A program made the translations under genes and the position numbers. The notes under the pieces were generated by a model. That model ran no database searches. It was given only the letters and a program-made list of their open reading frames with translations, and was not told the origin of the DNA. From the NCBI GenBank assembly GCA_037191015.1, contig JBBCKD010000001.1:248001-312000 (forward strand): a stretch of DNA of 64,000 nucleotides, given 5' to 3'. This DNA comes from Ravibacter sp037191015 (GTDB taxonomy: Bacteria; Bacteroidota; Bacteroidia; Cytophagales; Spirosomataceae). This document shows positions 1-8,809 of the stretch, in pieces. The number at the start of each line of letters is the position of its first letter. Position 1 is the stretch's first letter.

Positions 1-2721
1 GTCGCCCAGGAATTCGGTTCCGCCCAGGTCGCCCATTTTGGAACGAAAATCCGAAAGATTGAAAGAAGCGGAGTAGCTGAAATTTCCTCTCCGTTCGTTC
101 CACCCGATTTGTGCTTCCCATCCTTTGGTAAACATTTTACCGGTATTCTGATTCGGGTTAGCAAAGCCCAGAAACATCGGGATCTGTAGCTCGAGGAGCA
201 TGTCCCGCGTCGTTTTCCTGTAATAGTCAGCTGCTATCTTGAGGCGGTCCCGGAAGAAATTGGCATCGAGCCCTATGTCAAAAGACGACGTGGTTTCCCA
301 GGAAATATCGCGAATAGCATACTGGAATTGTGCGGCAGACTGGTCAGAAATAACATTGTTACCCTGGTAGAAAAGTGAATTGTTTTCGAATGAAAGGATC
401 GAATGATAGGGGTAGTTCCCGATCCGTTCGTTGCCGAGAGAGCCCCAGGAAGCGCGAAGCTTAAGGTATGAAAGCCAGCTGGAGATGTTGCCTTTCATGA
501 AAGATTCTTCGGAAATTGCCCATCCGGCTGAAACGGACGGAAATGCTCCCCATCGATATCCGGGGGCAAAACGGGAAGATGCATCGTACCGTATGTTGGC
601 CTGGAACAGGTATTTGCTGTTGTAATTGTACATCACCCGTCCGAACCACGAACGGTATGCATTTTCAAACGCGCCGCCGCTGTTATTCCTGAATTCCAGC
701 GGACCGATGTCGAGGTAGGGATACGAGTTGAGCAGATACTGGTTGCGGGACGCGCCGAGGTTTTCATTGAATGCGTAGAAATATTCGTACCCTGCCAGCA
801 GGTTCAATCCGTGTTTCCTGACTTGCTTATCATAGTTGGCCAGGAACTGCGTGGTATAACGGTAGTTGTCATTACGCGCTTCTGCGAGATTAGTCTGGTT
901 GTAGCCGCTCAGGTAGCCAACCGTAAGATTCGGATTGTCCGAGGCAGTATAAGGTACCCGGATCCTGAAGTTTTTGTCTTTATGGAAGTTAAAAAAAGGA
1001 GAAAGTACCCCGGAGATTTTCAAACCGTCGACAGGCTTGAAATCGATGCCTATCTTTCCGCCTACCTGGTTATCCCACGTATGATTGAACCCTCCGTGAT
1101 GTAGCATCCCGTATATATTGTCTCCGTCCTTACCTGCGCCAACCCTGCCGTCCGACCATTGAGCGGCGTATACCGGTGCGGTAATCCCGATCCGGTACAG
1201 AGGATCTATTGTAGGCTGCCTGACGACGACGCGCCTGAAGTTCAAGTCTACTGAGGCCGACAGGAATTTATTGACAGTAATATCATTATTGACCCTGGCT
1301 GTTACGCGCTGGTAGTTCCGGTGGTCGTACAAAGCAGCAATTTTGTCGTAGCCGAACGATACGCGGGAGCTGATGGACTTCCCGGCGCCCGAAATGCTGA
1401 GAATATGACTGGTGCGGGGCGCTGAATTTTTCATCAATAACGATTGCCAGTCGGTGTCGGGATAGAGGTCCGGGTTCTGGTGGTGCAACTGCCCGTAGTT
1501 GTCAATTAAATCCTTTGTATAGGTCGGGTATTCGTTGGCATTATTGTTATTGTCGTTCCACCTGAGTTCGTTGGTCAGTTGCATAAAACGTAGGGCACCG
1601 ACGTATTCCGGGAACCGGGTAGGTTTTTCAATCCCGTATTCCGCTATATAATCCAGGTTTATTTTGCCGCTTTTCGCCCGTTTGGTTGTCACCAGGATTA
1701 CCCCTGCCGCCGCACGTGATCCGTAAATGGAAGCAGAGGCTGCATCTTTAAGCACTGATATACTCTCTACGTCGTTCGGGTTGATGTGATTAATATCGTC
1801 TATGGGAACGCCATCCAGGATAATCAGCGGGTTAGCGCCTGCATCCGTTATCGTCGTGATACCCCGTACCCTGATCTGAGCGGTTGCCCCGGGCGCATTG
1901 CTGCTACGCGTGACCATTACGCCCGGTACGGATCCCTGTAATGCCTGAGAAATCTGGGTGGTTTTCCGGGCGGCGATCTCCTCACCCTGTATCATAGAAA
2001 CGGCTCCTGTCAGGTCTTTCTTCTGCTGGGTGCCGTAGCCTACAACGATAAGCTCTTCCAGCGTTTTGTTATCGATTTCGAGAGAAACATCAATACTGGT
2101 CCTGTTTCCTACGGGGATCTCCTGGGACAGGTACCCCACAAAAGAAAATATCAATACAATGTTCTCGCCATCCATGTCTATTACAAAAGAGCCGTCGCTA
2201 TTGGAAGTTGTACCGAGCTGAGTTCCTTTGAGCAGGATCGTCACGCCCGGAAGCGGTTCTCCTTTTTCATCGGTCACTTTTCCCTTAACGGTCCGGTCGA
2301 TTGCGGCAGGGAGCTCTAACGGTGCAGGCATTTCCAGTGCCGAGCTTTTCTGTTCCTCTCCAACACTCAGCAAAATCCTGTTGCGTACAATTTTGTAGGT
2401 GACCTTGTCCGGGCTGAAAATCTCATCCAGGGTTTCGGCTATGCTTTTATTGACGACATTGAGCGTTACTTTCCGTTTTAAAGGGACTAACCTTGATGTA
2501 TATACGAATTTTACATTTGCATCTTGCTCCAATTGAGAGAGTACCGTTTTAATATCCGTGTCGATAAACCGGACAGACACCGGCTTCATCAGCAACTCCT
2601 GGGCATAAGCTTCGTATCCGCCGTAGGTATAGGCCGCGGTCAGCAGCATGATCGAAAACTGAACAATCGAAACCTTCATAATAGTACCCGCAAGGGCTAT
2701 GAATTTTCTTGTTTTTTCCAT
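1..2721 (-). CDS. SusC/RagA-type TonB-dependent transducer with STN domain (partial, C-terminus outside window)
   Basis: Outer-membrane TonB-dependent importer that probably also signals to the FecR/sigma pair just upstream. The reading frame is open from an ATG at 2719-2721 to the window edge, so 907 codons are visible and the C-terminal end of the barrel is missing. Order seen: a hydrophobic export segment (about residues 12-32); an STN domain (about 40-100), the short N-terminal domain that contacts a periplasmic FecR protein; a carboxypeptidase-D-like beta-sandwich (about 140-220, with VKGKVTDEKGEPLPGV); then the plug, which starts with the SusC signature GYGTQQKKDLTG and contains VLKDAASASIYGSRAAAGVI; then barrel sequence. 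The STN domain together with neighbouring FecR and sigma genes indicates substrate-induced signalling. The substrate is unknown because no SusD or enzyme lies inside the window on this side. Confidence 0.93.
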   Translation of the reverse strand, partial: MEKTRKFIALAGTIMKVSIVQFSIMLLTAAYTYGGYEAYAQELLMKPVSVRFIDTDIKTVLSQLEQDANVKFVYTSRLVPLKRKVTLNVVNKSIAETLDEIFSPDKVTYKIVRNRILLSVGEEQKSSALEMPAPLELPAAIDRTVKGKVTDEKGEPLPGVTILLKGTQLGTTSNSDGSFVIDMDGENIVLIFSFVGYLSQEIPVGNRTSIDVSLEIDNKTLEELIVVGYGTQQKKDLTGAVSMIQGEEIAARKTTQISQALQGSVPGVMVTRSSNAPGATAQIRVRGITTITDAGANPLIILDGVPIDDINHINPNDVESISVLKDAASASIYGSRAAAGVILVTTKRAKSGKINLDYIAEYGIEKPTRFPEYVGALRFMQLTNELRWNDNNNNANEYPTYTKDLIDNYGQLHHQNPDLYPDTDWQSLLMKNSAPRTSHILSISGAGKSISSRVSFGYDKIAALYDHRNYQRVTARVNNDITVNKFLSASVDLNFRRVVVRQPTIDPLYRIGITAPVYAAQWSDGRVGAGKDGDNIYGMLHHGGFNHTWDNQVGGKIGIDFKPVDGLKISGVLSPFFNFHKDKNFRIRVPYTASDNPNLTVGYLSGYNQTNLAEARNDNYRYTTQFLANYDKQVRKHGLNLLAGYEYFYAFNENLGASRNQYLLNSYPYLDIGPLEFRNNSGGAFENAYRSWFGRVMYNYNSKYLFQANIRYDASSRFAPGYRWGAFPSVSAGWAISEESFMKGNISSWLSYLKLRASWGSLGNERIGNYPYHSILSFENNSLFYQGNNVISDQSAAQFQYAIRDISWETTSSFDIGLDANFFRDRLKIAADYYRKTTRDMLLELQIPMFLGFANPNQNTGKMFTKGWEAQIGWNERRGNFSYSASFNLSDFRSKMGDLGGTEFLGD

Positions 2722-2821
2722 TATTTTGTTTTGTTAGATCTTGGACGATTTGACAAAATGCTCCCGTTCCCTTTTTTCTCAGGAAAAGGGATAAACCGGC
2801 GTCCTGCCGTTGGGGAGTCCT

Positions 2822-2848
2822 ACCGGGGATGTCGCAACCATCCCCGGT
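2822..2848 (-). terminator. Strong hairpin between fecR and the SusC transducer
   Basis: Perfect 10-bp inverted repeat (ACCGGGGATG / CATCCCCGGT) with a 7-nt loop in the 175-bp gap after the fecR stop and before the SusC start. No T-run follows on either strand, so it may be a transcript-stabilising or attenuating hairpin that sets fecR apart from susC rather than a full intrinsic terminator. Palindrome seen directly; function inferred. Confidence 0.4.
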
Positions 2849-2896
2849 TTGCAGTTGATTTTTCTGATTTGGAAATCTATCGCATACGTTTTCGCT

Positions 2897-3952
2897 TTAA
2901 GGTTTCTGATTTGGGTTTGACGGGCCGCATCCACCTCCGGAGAGAAGAATGGAACTGCCGGTAATTTCATATTTTGCGTTTAAAACGGCGCCGATGATCT
3001 CCATCTTACCGTAAAGGTTTTCAGACGATACATCGGCCGTTACAGGGCATTCCAGCATCTTGTCGTCGCTGAGCGTAATTTCAACCCCATAGGCTTTTTC
3101 CAGCTTACTGAGAACTTCGCTCAACGGCGTTTCGTCAAAATCGAATACCCCTGGTTTCAGATACGCTTCCTGCCCCGGCACCATTACCGGGTTTTCTACC
3201 AGGCCGGTCACATAATGATCGGAATTATCGAAAAAGGTAACCTTTTTATTGGGCGTCAGCACAATCCGGGTTTCATTTTGAGCATCGCTGTCGGAGTGCC
3301 TTTTTAACTTCGATTTCTCAACCATTACTTTTCCTGTTACGACCGCTACTTCCGTTCCACCCGTTTCAGCAATTGATTTGATACTGAAGCTGGTACCCAA
3401 TACACGGGTAAGCACCGCCCCGGAATAGACCAGGAAGGGTCTTTCGGAATCTTTGGTTACGTCAAAAAAACCGCTTCCTTCCAGATAGACAGTCCGGGAG
3501 TTGCTATCGAAATGCTTTGGATGGCGTAATTTACTTCCCGGCTCAAGTGTAACTTTGCTTCCATCCGGCAGGAAAACGTCCCTGGAGATGTTGTTTGAAT
3601 TGGTTTCCTCCGTCCAGTCCGTATCTATGGCGAATGGCGCTTCGGCTACGGATTTGGGAAGGGAAGACCAGATGCCCGAAAAATAGAGCGCAGCTCCGGA
3701 TAAAACCAGTATGGCAGCCGCCTTCCAGATCCATCCCCTTACGGGCCTGGCCGGCAATCGGGGTTGGACGGTTTCTTCCCGGCCTTCTATAATTCCTGAC
3801 CAGATCCTTTCCCTGATTTCGTCTTTCTCATTCTTTTCAACAGGGTCCTTATGGAGGGAATGGTACCAGACATCCATGGTCTCCTTCATCCTACCTGAAA
3901 GGGTGCCTTCTCTATACCTTTTTAATAATTTTATAAATCCCCTTCTTAACAT
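2897..3952 (-). CDS. FecR-family anti-sigma factor
   Basis: Inner-membrane regulator that relays a signal from the STN-containing transducer downstream to the ECF sigma factor encoded upstream. 351 residues: a cytoplasmic N-terminal region (1-73), one membrane helix (about 75-92), a periplasmic FecR domain (about 115-215, with DVFLPDGSKVTLEPGSKL), and a C-terminal DUF4974 domain (about 265-340, DFDETPLSEVLSKLEKAYG) that resembles an STN fold. It ends in a Gly/Cys-rich tail. The ATG at 3950-3952 gives a normal family length. Sigma, FecR and transducer in this order on one strand is the standard Bacteroidota arrangement. Family assignment is firm; the inducing ligand is unknown. Confidence 0.9.
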   Translation of the reverse strand: MLRRGFIKLLKRYREGTLSGRMKETMDVWYHSLHKDPVEKNEKDEIRERIWSGIIEGREETVQPRLPARPVRGWIWKAAAILVLSGAALYFSGIWSSLPKSVAEAPFAIDTDWTEETNSNNISRDVFLPDGSKVTLEPGSKLRHPKHFDSNSRTVYLEGSGFFDVTKDSERPFLVYSGAVLTRVLGTSFSIKSIAETGGTEVAVVTGKVMVEKSKLKRHSDSDAQNETRIVLTPNKKVTFFDNSDHYVTGLVENPVMVPGQEAYLKPGVFDFDETPLSEVLSKLEKAYGVEITLSDDKMLECPVTADVSSENLYGKMEIIGAVLNAKYEITGSSILLSGGGCGPSNPNQKP

Positions 3953-4133
3953 GACGACAGGTTATCTCCCGGTTTCTATCAGGTCGGTTCACGGAAGCAT
4001 TCGCCGCAACTTGTTTAATAAAATAGTGGAAAGTTTATATAATAAGGGGTGTTTGATTGAATTATTCTACAAAATATTCAATGGTCGGTTGAAGCCGGCC
4101 GGCGTAGGGATACTACTGCTTCCTGTGATACGC

Positions 4134-4718
4134 CTATGTATTGACCGACAACCAGAAAAGCAGGATTAAAAAGTCCTGCAGATAAACTTTCATAGTCCGC
4201 AGGGCGTGCGTGATATGATATTCAACCGTACGTACCGGCATATCGAGGAGAGCCGATATTTCGCGTGCAGATAATTGGTCAAGGCGGTTCAGCCTGAATA
4301 TTTCGCCGGTTTTCTCAGGCAGCAGGCTGAGCCCGTCATGAATCGCCGAATATAATTCATTGTAAGCGAGCTGCTCTTCCGTATCGAGCCTTTCCCCATC
4401 GGGAAACCGGATCGATACGGAAGATTCTTCGTGATGCTTCCTGATCAGGCTGGCTCTGATCACGTCGATTATCCTGTTTCGTGCCGCACGAAACAGGTAG
4501 GGTTCAAGACGATCCACCATGATGTTTTCACGGCGCTTCCAGAGATCGATAAAAATATCCTGGACAATCTCTTCCGCCATTTCCTGGAATTCGACCTTAT
4601 GGACCGTGTAGTTATAAAGCTTGTGCCAGTAGCGTTCATACAGCGTCTGGAACGCATGCTCATCCCCCTGCGCCAAATGTCGCAAAAGCTCTGCATCGGT
4701 CACAAGTGTTCCATGCAT
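4134..4718 (-). CDS. ECF RNA polymerase sigma factor (FecI-like)
   Basis: 194-residue extracytoplasmic-function sigma factor. Region 2 is visible at about residues 20-90 (AFQTLYERYWHKLYNYT, then AEEIVQDIFIDLWKRRENI, then YLFRAARNRIIDVIR) and region 4 at about 125-180 (LPEKTGEIFRLNRLDQLSAREISALLDM, then VRTVEYHITHALRTMK, the helix-turn-helix that reads the -35 element). It is followed after about 180 bp by the FecR-type anti-sigma factor and then the TonB transducer, so it most likely drives that transducer and is held by FecR without ligand. The last 15 residues are unusually hydrophobic (LILLFWLSVNT), which is common in this subfamily. Confidence 0.93.
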   Translation of the reverse strand: MHGTLVTDAELLRHLAQGDEHAFQTLYERYWHKLYNYTVHKVEFQEMAEEIVQDIFIDLWKRRENIMVDRLEPYLFRAARNRIIDVIRASLIRKHHEESSVSIRFPDGERLDTEEQLAYNELYSAIHDGLSLLPEKTGEIFRLNRLDQLSAREISALLDMPVRTVEYHITHALRTMKVYLQDFLILLFWLSVNT

Positions 4719-4800
4719 ATTGTCCTCTCCTGTTGTTTTTGCACAATATTCAAGATAAAATATTAAAAATACAAGGAGGCGGGAGGACGGAGGTGTCTTA

Positions 4801-5118
4801 TTAAGGGATAGTATGTCCTTTAAGCGTTAATCCTTCCTTTTCCTGTAATTTCTGAATTACCCGGAAAAGATTTGTAGTCGTAGGATTGCCTTTAGGGCGA
4901 AACACCCGCATCAGGCTTTTAGGTGATTTGTCAGCCAGGGATTCCAGTTCTTCAAGATCGACAGTAATGTTGAAATAATCTCTGAGAATGGTCTTCCCGG
5001 TCTCGATGTCTCCGCTCAACACAGATTCGATGCTTTCTTTCAGAAGGCATTCCCTAAAATCCGGATCCTGCGCAACGCGCTCTCTTATGGTATCTTTGAA
5101 ACTACGTGTCAGTGCCAT
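4801..5118 (-). CDS. HigA-like antitoxin of a type II addiction module
   Basis: 105 residues matching the family annotated as probable addiction-module antidote protein: N-terminal helices with FRECLLKESIESVLSGDIETGKTILRDYFN, then a helix-turn-helix at about residues 60-90 (LESLADKSPKSLMRVFRPKGNPTTTNLFRVIQKL). It should bind the toxin and repress its own promoter. The toxin gene lies upstream and overlaps it by 17 bp, the usual toxin-first order of this family. The antitoxin looks complete, whereas the toxin does not (see the next entry). Family assignment rests on pattern recognition of the GNPTTTNL-type recognition helix. Confidence 0.8.
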   Translation of the reverse strand: MALTRSFKDTIRERVAQDPDFRECLLKESIESVLSGDIETGKTILRDYFNITVDLEELESLADKSPKSLMRVFRPKGNPTTTNLFRVIQKLQEKEGLTLKGHTIP

Positions 5119-5362
5119 ATCGTTTTTGCTTTTTTCGTCTTTTATATTCCTGCCAAAGCAGTTTTGCCCGTTCTATGTCCTTTTGCTGCATTTTTTTAGT
5201 GCCTCCACCTAATAGAATTATAAGCGTTTTACCCTCCTGCCCCAGATAAATCCGGTATCCCGGCCCCCAATCAAGACGACTTTCATAGACTCCCTCGCCC
5301 AGACTTTTCAAAGAAGTGACATTTCCCTGCTCAATTCTTGTGAGGAATAAAAAATATAGCAT
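5102..5362 (-). pseudogene. RelE/HigB-like toxin, apparently missing its N-terminus
   Basis: 86 residues. From residue 8 onward it matches the addiction-module killer family: an RIEQGN segment, then GEGVYESRLDWGPGYRIYLG, then ILLGGGTKKMQQKDIERAKLLW. Family members normally begin some 20-25 residues earlier with a strand and long helix (typically an RKT-like start, a WL-x-LKD stretch and an AR-rich helix end). Here that part is replaced by MLYFLFLT, and the frame upstream runs into a stop codon within 8 codons, so the missing part is not simply a mis-called start. The gene is either a 5'-truncated remnant or a divergent short toxin. It overlaps the antitoxin gene by 17 bp. Confidence 0.6.
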
Positions 5363-5473
5363 GATGAAGCTGTAAGATAACTTTTAAATTACACATTATC
5401 ACGCTATTTCTCCCGTTCCCGGTCAGATTCATTCCGCTGATTATTAACTTCACGGCTCCGAAACGAGAAAAAA

Positions 5474-6262
5474 ATGCAGCAATCCAATTTATCCGTCATT
5501 AAAATAGGCGGCAACATTATTGACAACCCGGAAGCCTCTAAAAACTTCCTGGAAGAATTTTCCCTGCTGGAAGGGAATAAAATACTTGTTCACGGCGGAG
5601 GCAAGGTAGCTACTCAAACCGCTTCGCGTCTTGGTATCCAGGCACAACTGGTAGACGGCCGGCGCATTACAGACAAGCCTATGCTGGAAATCGTCACGAT
5701 GGTATACGGCGGCCTGGTCAATAAAACCCTGGTTGCTACACTGCAGTCGCTGGGGATCAATGCCATCGGGCTGACAGGGGCCGATGCCGGCATTATCGAA
5801 GCAGTGAAACGACCGGTAAAGACAATCGACTATGGTTATGTGGGAGATATAAAAGCGGTTAACGGGCCAATGCTGGCCTCGTTCCTGAACAACGGTCTCG
5901 TACCGGTAATAGCGCCGCTCACTTATTCTTCTTCCGGCGACCTGCTCAATACCAATGCCGATACGATGGCTTCGGCAACGGCTGTAGCGCTATCCCGGCT
6001 CTTTAATGTCTCGCTGATCTACTGCTTCGAAAAGGATGGCGTTCTTTCCGATCCGGATGATGACGCGAGCGTGATCCCTGAGCTTGATCCTGTGGTATAT
6101 CAGCGTTATAAAGAGACAGGAGCGATTAATAAGGGGATGATCCCCAAGCTGGATAATTCTTTCGATGCGCTTCGCGCCGGCGTGGAGAGAGTCGTGATCT
6201 GCCATGCCAAAGACCTGGAGAAAGCCGCAGGCGGAGAGAAGGGGACGCAGATCCGTTTATGA
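5474..6262 (+). CDS. argB: Acetylglutamate kinase (or N-succinylglutamate kinase)
   Basis: 262-residue amino-acid kinase for the second step of arginine synthesis, phosphorylating N-acylglutamate. Visible motifs: KIGGNIID at residues 11-18 and HGGGKVATQTASRLG at about 40-54 (both phosphate-binding), the NTNADTMASATAVAL substrate/ATP segment near 160, and NKGMIPKLDNSFDALR near the end. In Bacteroidota the pathway can run through N-succinyl intermediates, so the real substrate may be N-succinylglutamate; the sequence alone does not settle this. No other arg gene is adjacent. The start is the ATG at 5474, preceded by an A-rich stretch typical of Bacteroidota. Confidence 0.95.
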   Translation: MQQSNLSVIKIGGNIIDNPEASKNFLEEFSLLEGNKILVHGGGKVATQTASRLGIQAQLVDGRRITDKPMLEIVTMVYGGLVNKTLVATLQSLGINAIGLTGADAGIIEAVKRPVKTIDYGYVGDIKAVNGPMLASFLNNGLVPVIAPLTYSSSGDLLNTNADTMASATAVALSRLFNVSLIYCFEKDGVLSDPDDDASVIPELDPVVYQRYKETGAINKGMIPKLDNSFDALRAGVERVVICHAKDLEKAAGGEKGTQIRL

Positions 6263-6311
6263 TGCGAAACAGATTCGTAGTAAAAATTCCTGCGGAATAT
6301 CCTCAAAATGT

Positions 6312-6319
6312 TAGCTTTG
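6312..6319 (+). promoter_or_regulatory. Putative TAnnTTTG -7 element
   Basis: TAGCTTTG matches the Bacteroidota -7 consensus TAnnTTTG and lies about 145 bp before the CotH-like gene. No clear TTG -33 box sits 19-20 bp upstream, so it is only a candidate. Confidence 0.3.
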
Positions 6320-6462
6320 CATTCCGAAAATAACGTATAGCGAACGTTTTCGTATAGTCAGATAAATCCTCCCCCCAAATTGAAGTATTTTATTCCGTGG
6401 CTTTCGGATGGCGGAAACCGGGAGAGAGATGATTGACTGAATTTAAACCATTTACCAGAATT

Positions 6463-8688
6463 ATGAAAAATTTCCTGTTTGGGGTGATCTTTTTCGGGTC
6501 GCTTCTACACACGTTTCAGGGCTCTGGTCAGTCCCAGCTGACCAACCTGCCGACCCTTTACATTACAACTGATAACAACCGGACTATAGACGACAAAGAA
6601 ACCTGGGTCCCGGGCTCGCTGAAAGTCGTTGCCGGAGAGGGTGTTCCGGGGCTGTATGACGGAAGGATGGAAATAAGGGGAAGGGGTAATTCTACCTGGT
6701 TAGCTCCCAAAAAGCCCTACAGGATCAGGCTGAATTCCAGGTTTAACCTGCTGGGGATGCCGTCTAACGCCAGGAACTGGGTACTGCTGGCCAATTATTT
6801 TGATAATACGCTCCTCCGGAACGCGCTTGCATTTGAAGTCAGCAAATTTCTCGGCTTTGACTATACTTGTGCATACCGCTTCGTAGATGTTTTTCTCAAC
6901 GGGAACTATATAGGCAGCTATACGCTCACCGATCACGTGCAGGTAGAGAATAATCGCGTTGAAGTAGAAGAGCTTAGGCCCTCGGATACGGAGCTGCCCA
7001 CCATTTCCGGCGGGTATTTTGTACAGGAGGAGCTGTACGCCATGGATGAGGATGAGTATTTCCAGACCTCGTATGCAGGAAAGTATGCTGTAAAGTACCC
7101 CGACTCGGATGATATGAACAGCCAGCAGCGGGATTATATCAGAAACTATATAAGAGATTATGAGAGTCGTTTGTTTTCAGCAAATTTCCTGGACCCCGTT
7201 AACGGCTATAATGCTGTCGTTGACCGTGCTTCGCAGGTAAACTGGCAGATAGCAAATGAATTGATAGGGAATCCGGACGCATATCTTAGTGTGTACCTTT
7301 TCAAAAGGAGGAATGATCCGAAGCTCCGTTTCGGACCGGTCTGGGACAATGATCTCGCCTTTAACAACTCCGACAGATTTGCGGATATGACTCACATGAT
7401 GATGTCGGAGGTGGCTTATAATAATAGCAAAATTATCCGGATGCTGGAAGACCCGGGGTTTCGGGAGGATATTAAAAACAGGTGGAAGGAGCTGAGAGCT
7501 ACCGGGATTTATGAGTACCTGGATGCGAAAATTCCGGAGCTGGCGCAGGAAGTTCTGCTGTCACAGGCGCAGAACTTCCTCCTGCCCAATATAACGAACA
7601 GATCGACATCGCTTCCGTTTTTGTCCAGGGTGGAAGATCTCCGTAGCTATTTCAGCAGGAGGGTTGCGTTGCTGGATTTCCAGCTGACAGGCGAGATAGA
7701 GAATGACAGGTATTACAGGATAGCCCATAGCTCGCAACGCAGACCCATATCTCCCTTGTCGGATTCGGATCATTCGGTAGGAACCAAAAGTTTTGACGAG
7801 GAAGATCTGCTCCAGGAGTGGCGGATGGAGCCTGTCGGGCCGGGAGAGCCTGATTACTACAGGATCAGGAACCGGAAAACAGGCCTGTACCTTACCCGCA
7901 GCAATAATAGCGTTATTGTCAGCGCCTTGCAGGCCGAACCGGCTGGTGAGCAGTACTGGAAAATCGAAATTATCCCCAACCAGCCCTATGTCGCCATTCT
8001 GACGCCGGAAGGACCGCAGCGGAGAGCCCTGGCCCAGGAGAATCTTTCTCTTACTTTAAGCTCAAACCTCGACAATCTGGCCACCAGCGGGTCGAGAAGG
8101 TGGTTCTTCATACCAAACAACCCCGACGATGCTTCGCTGCCGGTTACGCTGTCTGCTTTTGAAGCCGGTCTGCGCGAAGAGGCAATAGAGCTTAGCTGGG
8201 ATGTGACGGAAGCCAGCGGCTTTGACCACTTTGCCGTCGAACGGACAACCGACCCGGTGAGAGCTCCGGGAGTGAAAATCGGGGAAGTCTTTCTCCGAGA
8301 CGAGACGGGGGGGAGATATGTTTTCCGGGATCCCGATCCGGAGGCAGGGATAAACTACTACAGGTTGAAGATGATCGACAAAGACGGTACTTTTTCCTAT
8401 ACGCATTATGTCAGCGCCGAATATTCGGGAATTGCCCGGTTTAACGCATATCCCGTCCCGGCCGGATCGGAGCTGAACATCTCTTTCAGGAGTGACGCTT
8501 ACCGGGGACCTGCTTCTGTCATGCTTCTGAGCAGCGCGGGCAATGCCGCTCTTATCCAGGGCGTAGATATTTTACAGGGTGTCAATCATATCAAGCTGGG
8601 TGTCGGCAATTTGTCTCCCGGGGTATACCATCTCAAAATGAGCCTTCCTGACCAGCTTCTTCTGAGACGGGTTGTAATTACGGAGTAA
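6463..8688 (+). CDS. Secreted CotH-family protein with ricin-like and T9SS sorting domains
   Basis: 741 residues. The start is taken at ATG 6463, which gives a proper signal peptide (MKNFLFGVIFFGSLLHTF); a TTG 30 bp upstream would spoil it. Order: a CotH domain from about residue 25 to 390 with YITTDNNRTIDDKETW, the EIRGRGNSTW motif, NWVLLANYFDNTLLRNALA, and the FGPVWDNDLAF segment that corresponds to the metal-binding aspartates of CotH kinases; a beta-trefoil/ricin-like segment (about 440-540, YYRIRNRKTGLYL); a fibronectin-like stretch (about 560-650); and a C-terminal type IX secretion tail (AYPVPAGSELNISF to RRVVITE). It should be exported by T9SS and remain at the surface or be released. 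CotH proteins phosphorylate protein targets in spores; the target here is unknown. Confidence 0.85.
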   Translation: MKNFLFGVIFFGSLLHTFQGSGQSQLTNLPTLYITTDNNRTIDDKETWVPGSLKVVAGEGVPGLYDGRMEIRGRGNSTWLAPKKPYRIRLNSRFNLLGMPSNARNWVLLANYFDNTLLRNALAFEVSKFLGFDYTCAYRFVDVFLNGNYIGSYTLTDHVQVENNRVEVEELRPSDTELPTISGGYFVQEELYAMDEDEYFQTSYAGKYAVKYPDSDDMNSQQRDYIRNYIRDYESRLFSANFLDPVNGYNAVVDRASQVNWQIANELIGNPDAYLSVYLFKRRNDPKLRFGPVWDNDLAFNNSDRFADMTHMMMSEVAYNNSKIIRMLEDPGFREDIKNRWKELRATGIYEYLDAKIPELAQEVLLSQAQNFLLPNITNRSTSLPFLSRVEDLRSYFSRRVALLDFQLTGEIENDRYYRIAHSSQRRPISPLSDSDHSVGTKSFDEEDLLQEWRMEPVGPGEPDYYRIRNRKTGLYLTRSNNSVIVSALQAEPAGEQYWKIEIIPNQPYVAILTPEGPQRRALAQENLSLTLSSNLDNLATSGSRRWFFIPNNPDDASLPVTLSAFEAGLREEAIELSWDVTEASGFDHFAVERTTDPVRAPGVKIGEVFLRDETGGRYVFRDPDPEAGINYYRLKMIDKDGTFSYTHYVSAEYSGIARFNAYPVPAGSELNISFRSDAYRGPASVMLLSSAGNAALIQGVDILQGVNHIKLGVGNLSPGVYHLKMSLPDQLLLRRVVITE

Positions 8689-8809
8689 GCCGCGCGCCGG
8701 CTGCTGATCGGGTGTCTCCGGGTTGAGGCAAAGCGGGAAGATCCCGGGGCATAGAACCTTCATGCAAATCAATCTGTTAAATATGAACAGGTAATATTAT
8801 ATTGACCGG

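Noticed and set aside
6433..6462. TTG start for the CotH-like protein
   Set aside because: Ten extra residues would precede and spoil the signal peptide that begins at ATG 6463.
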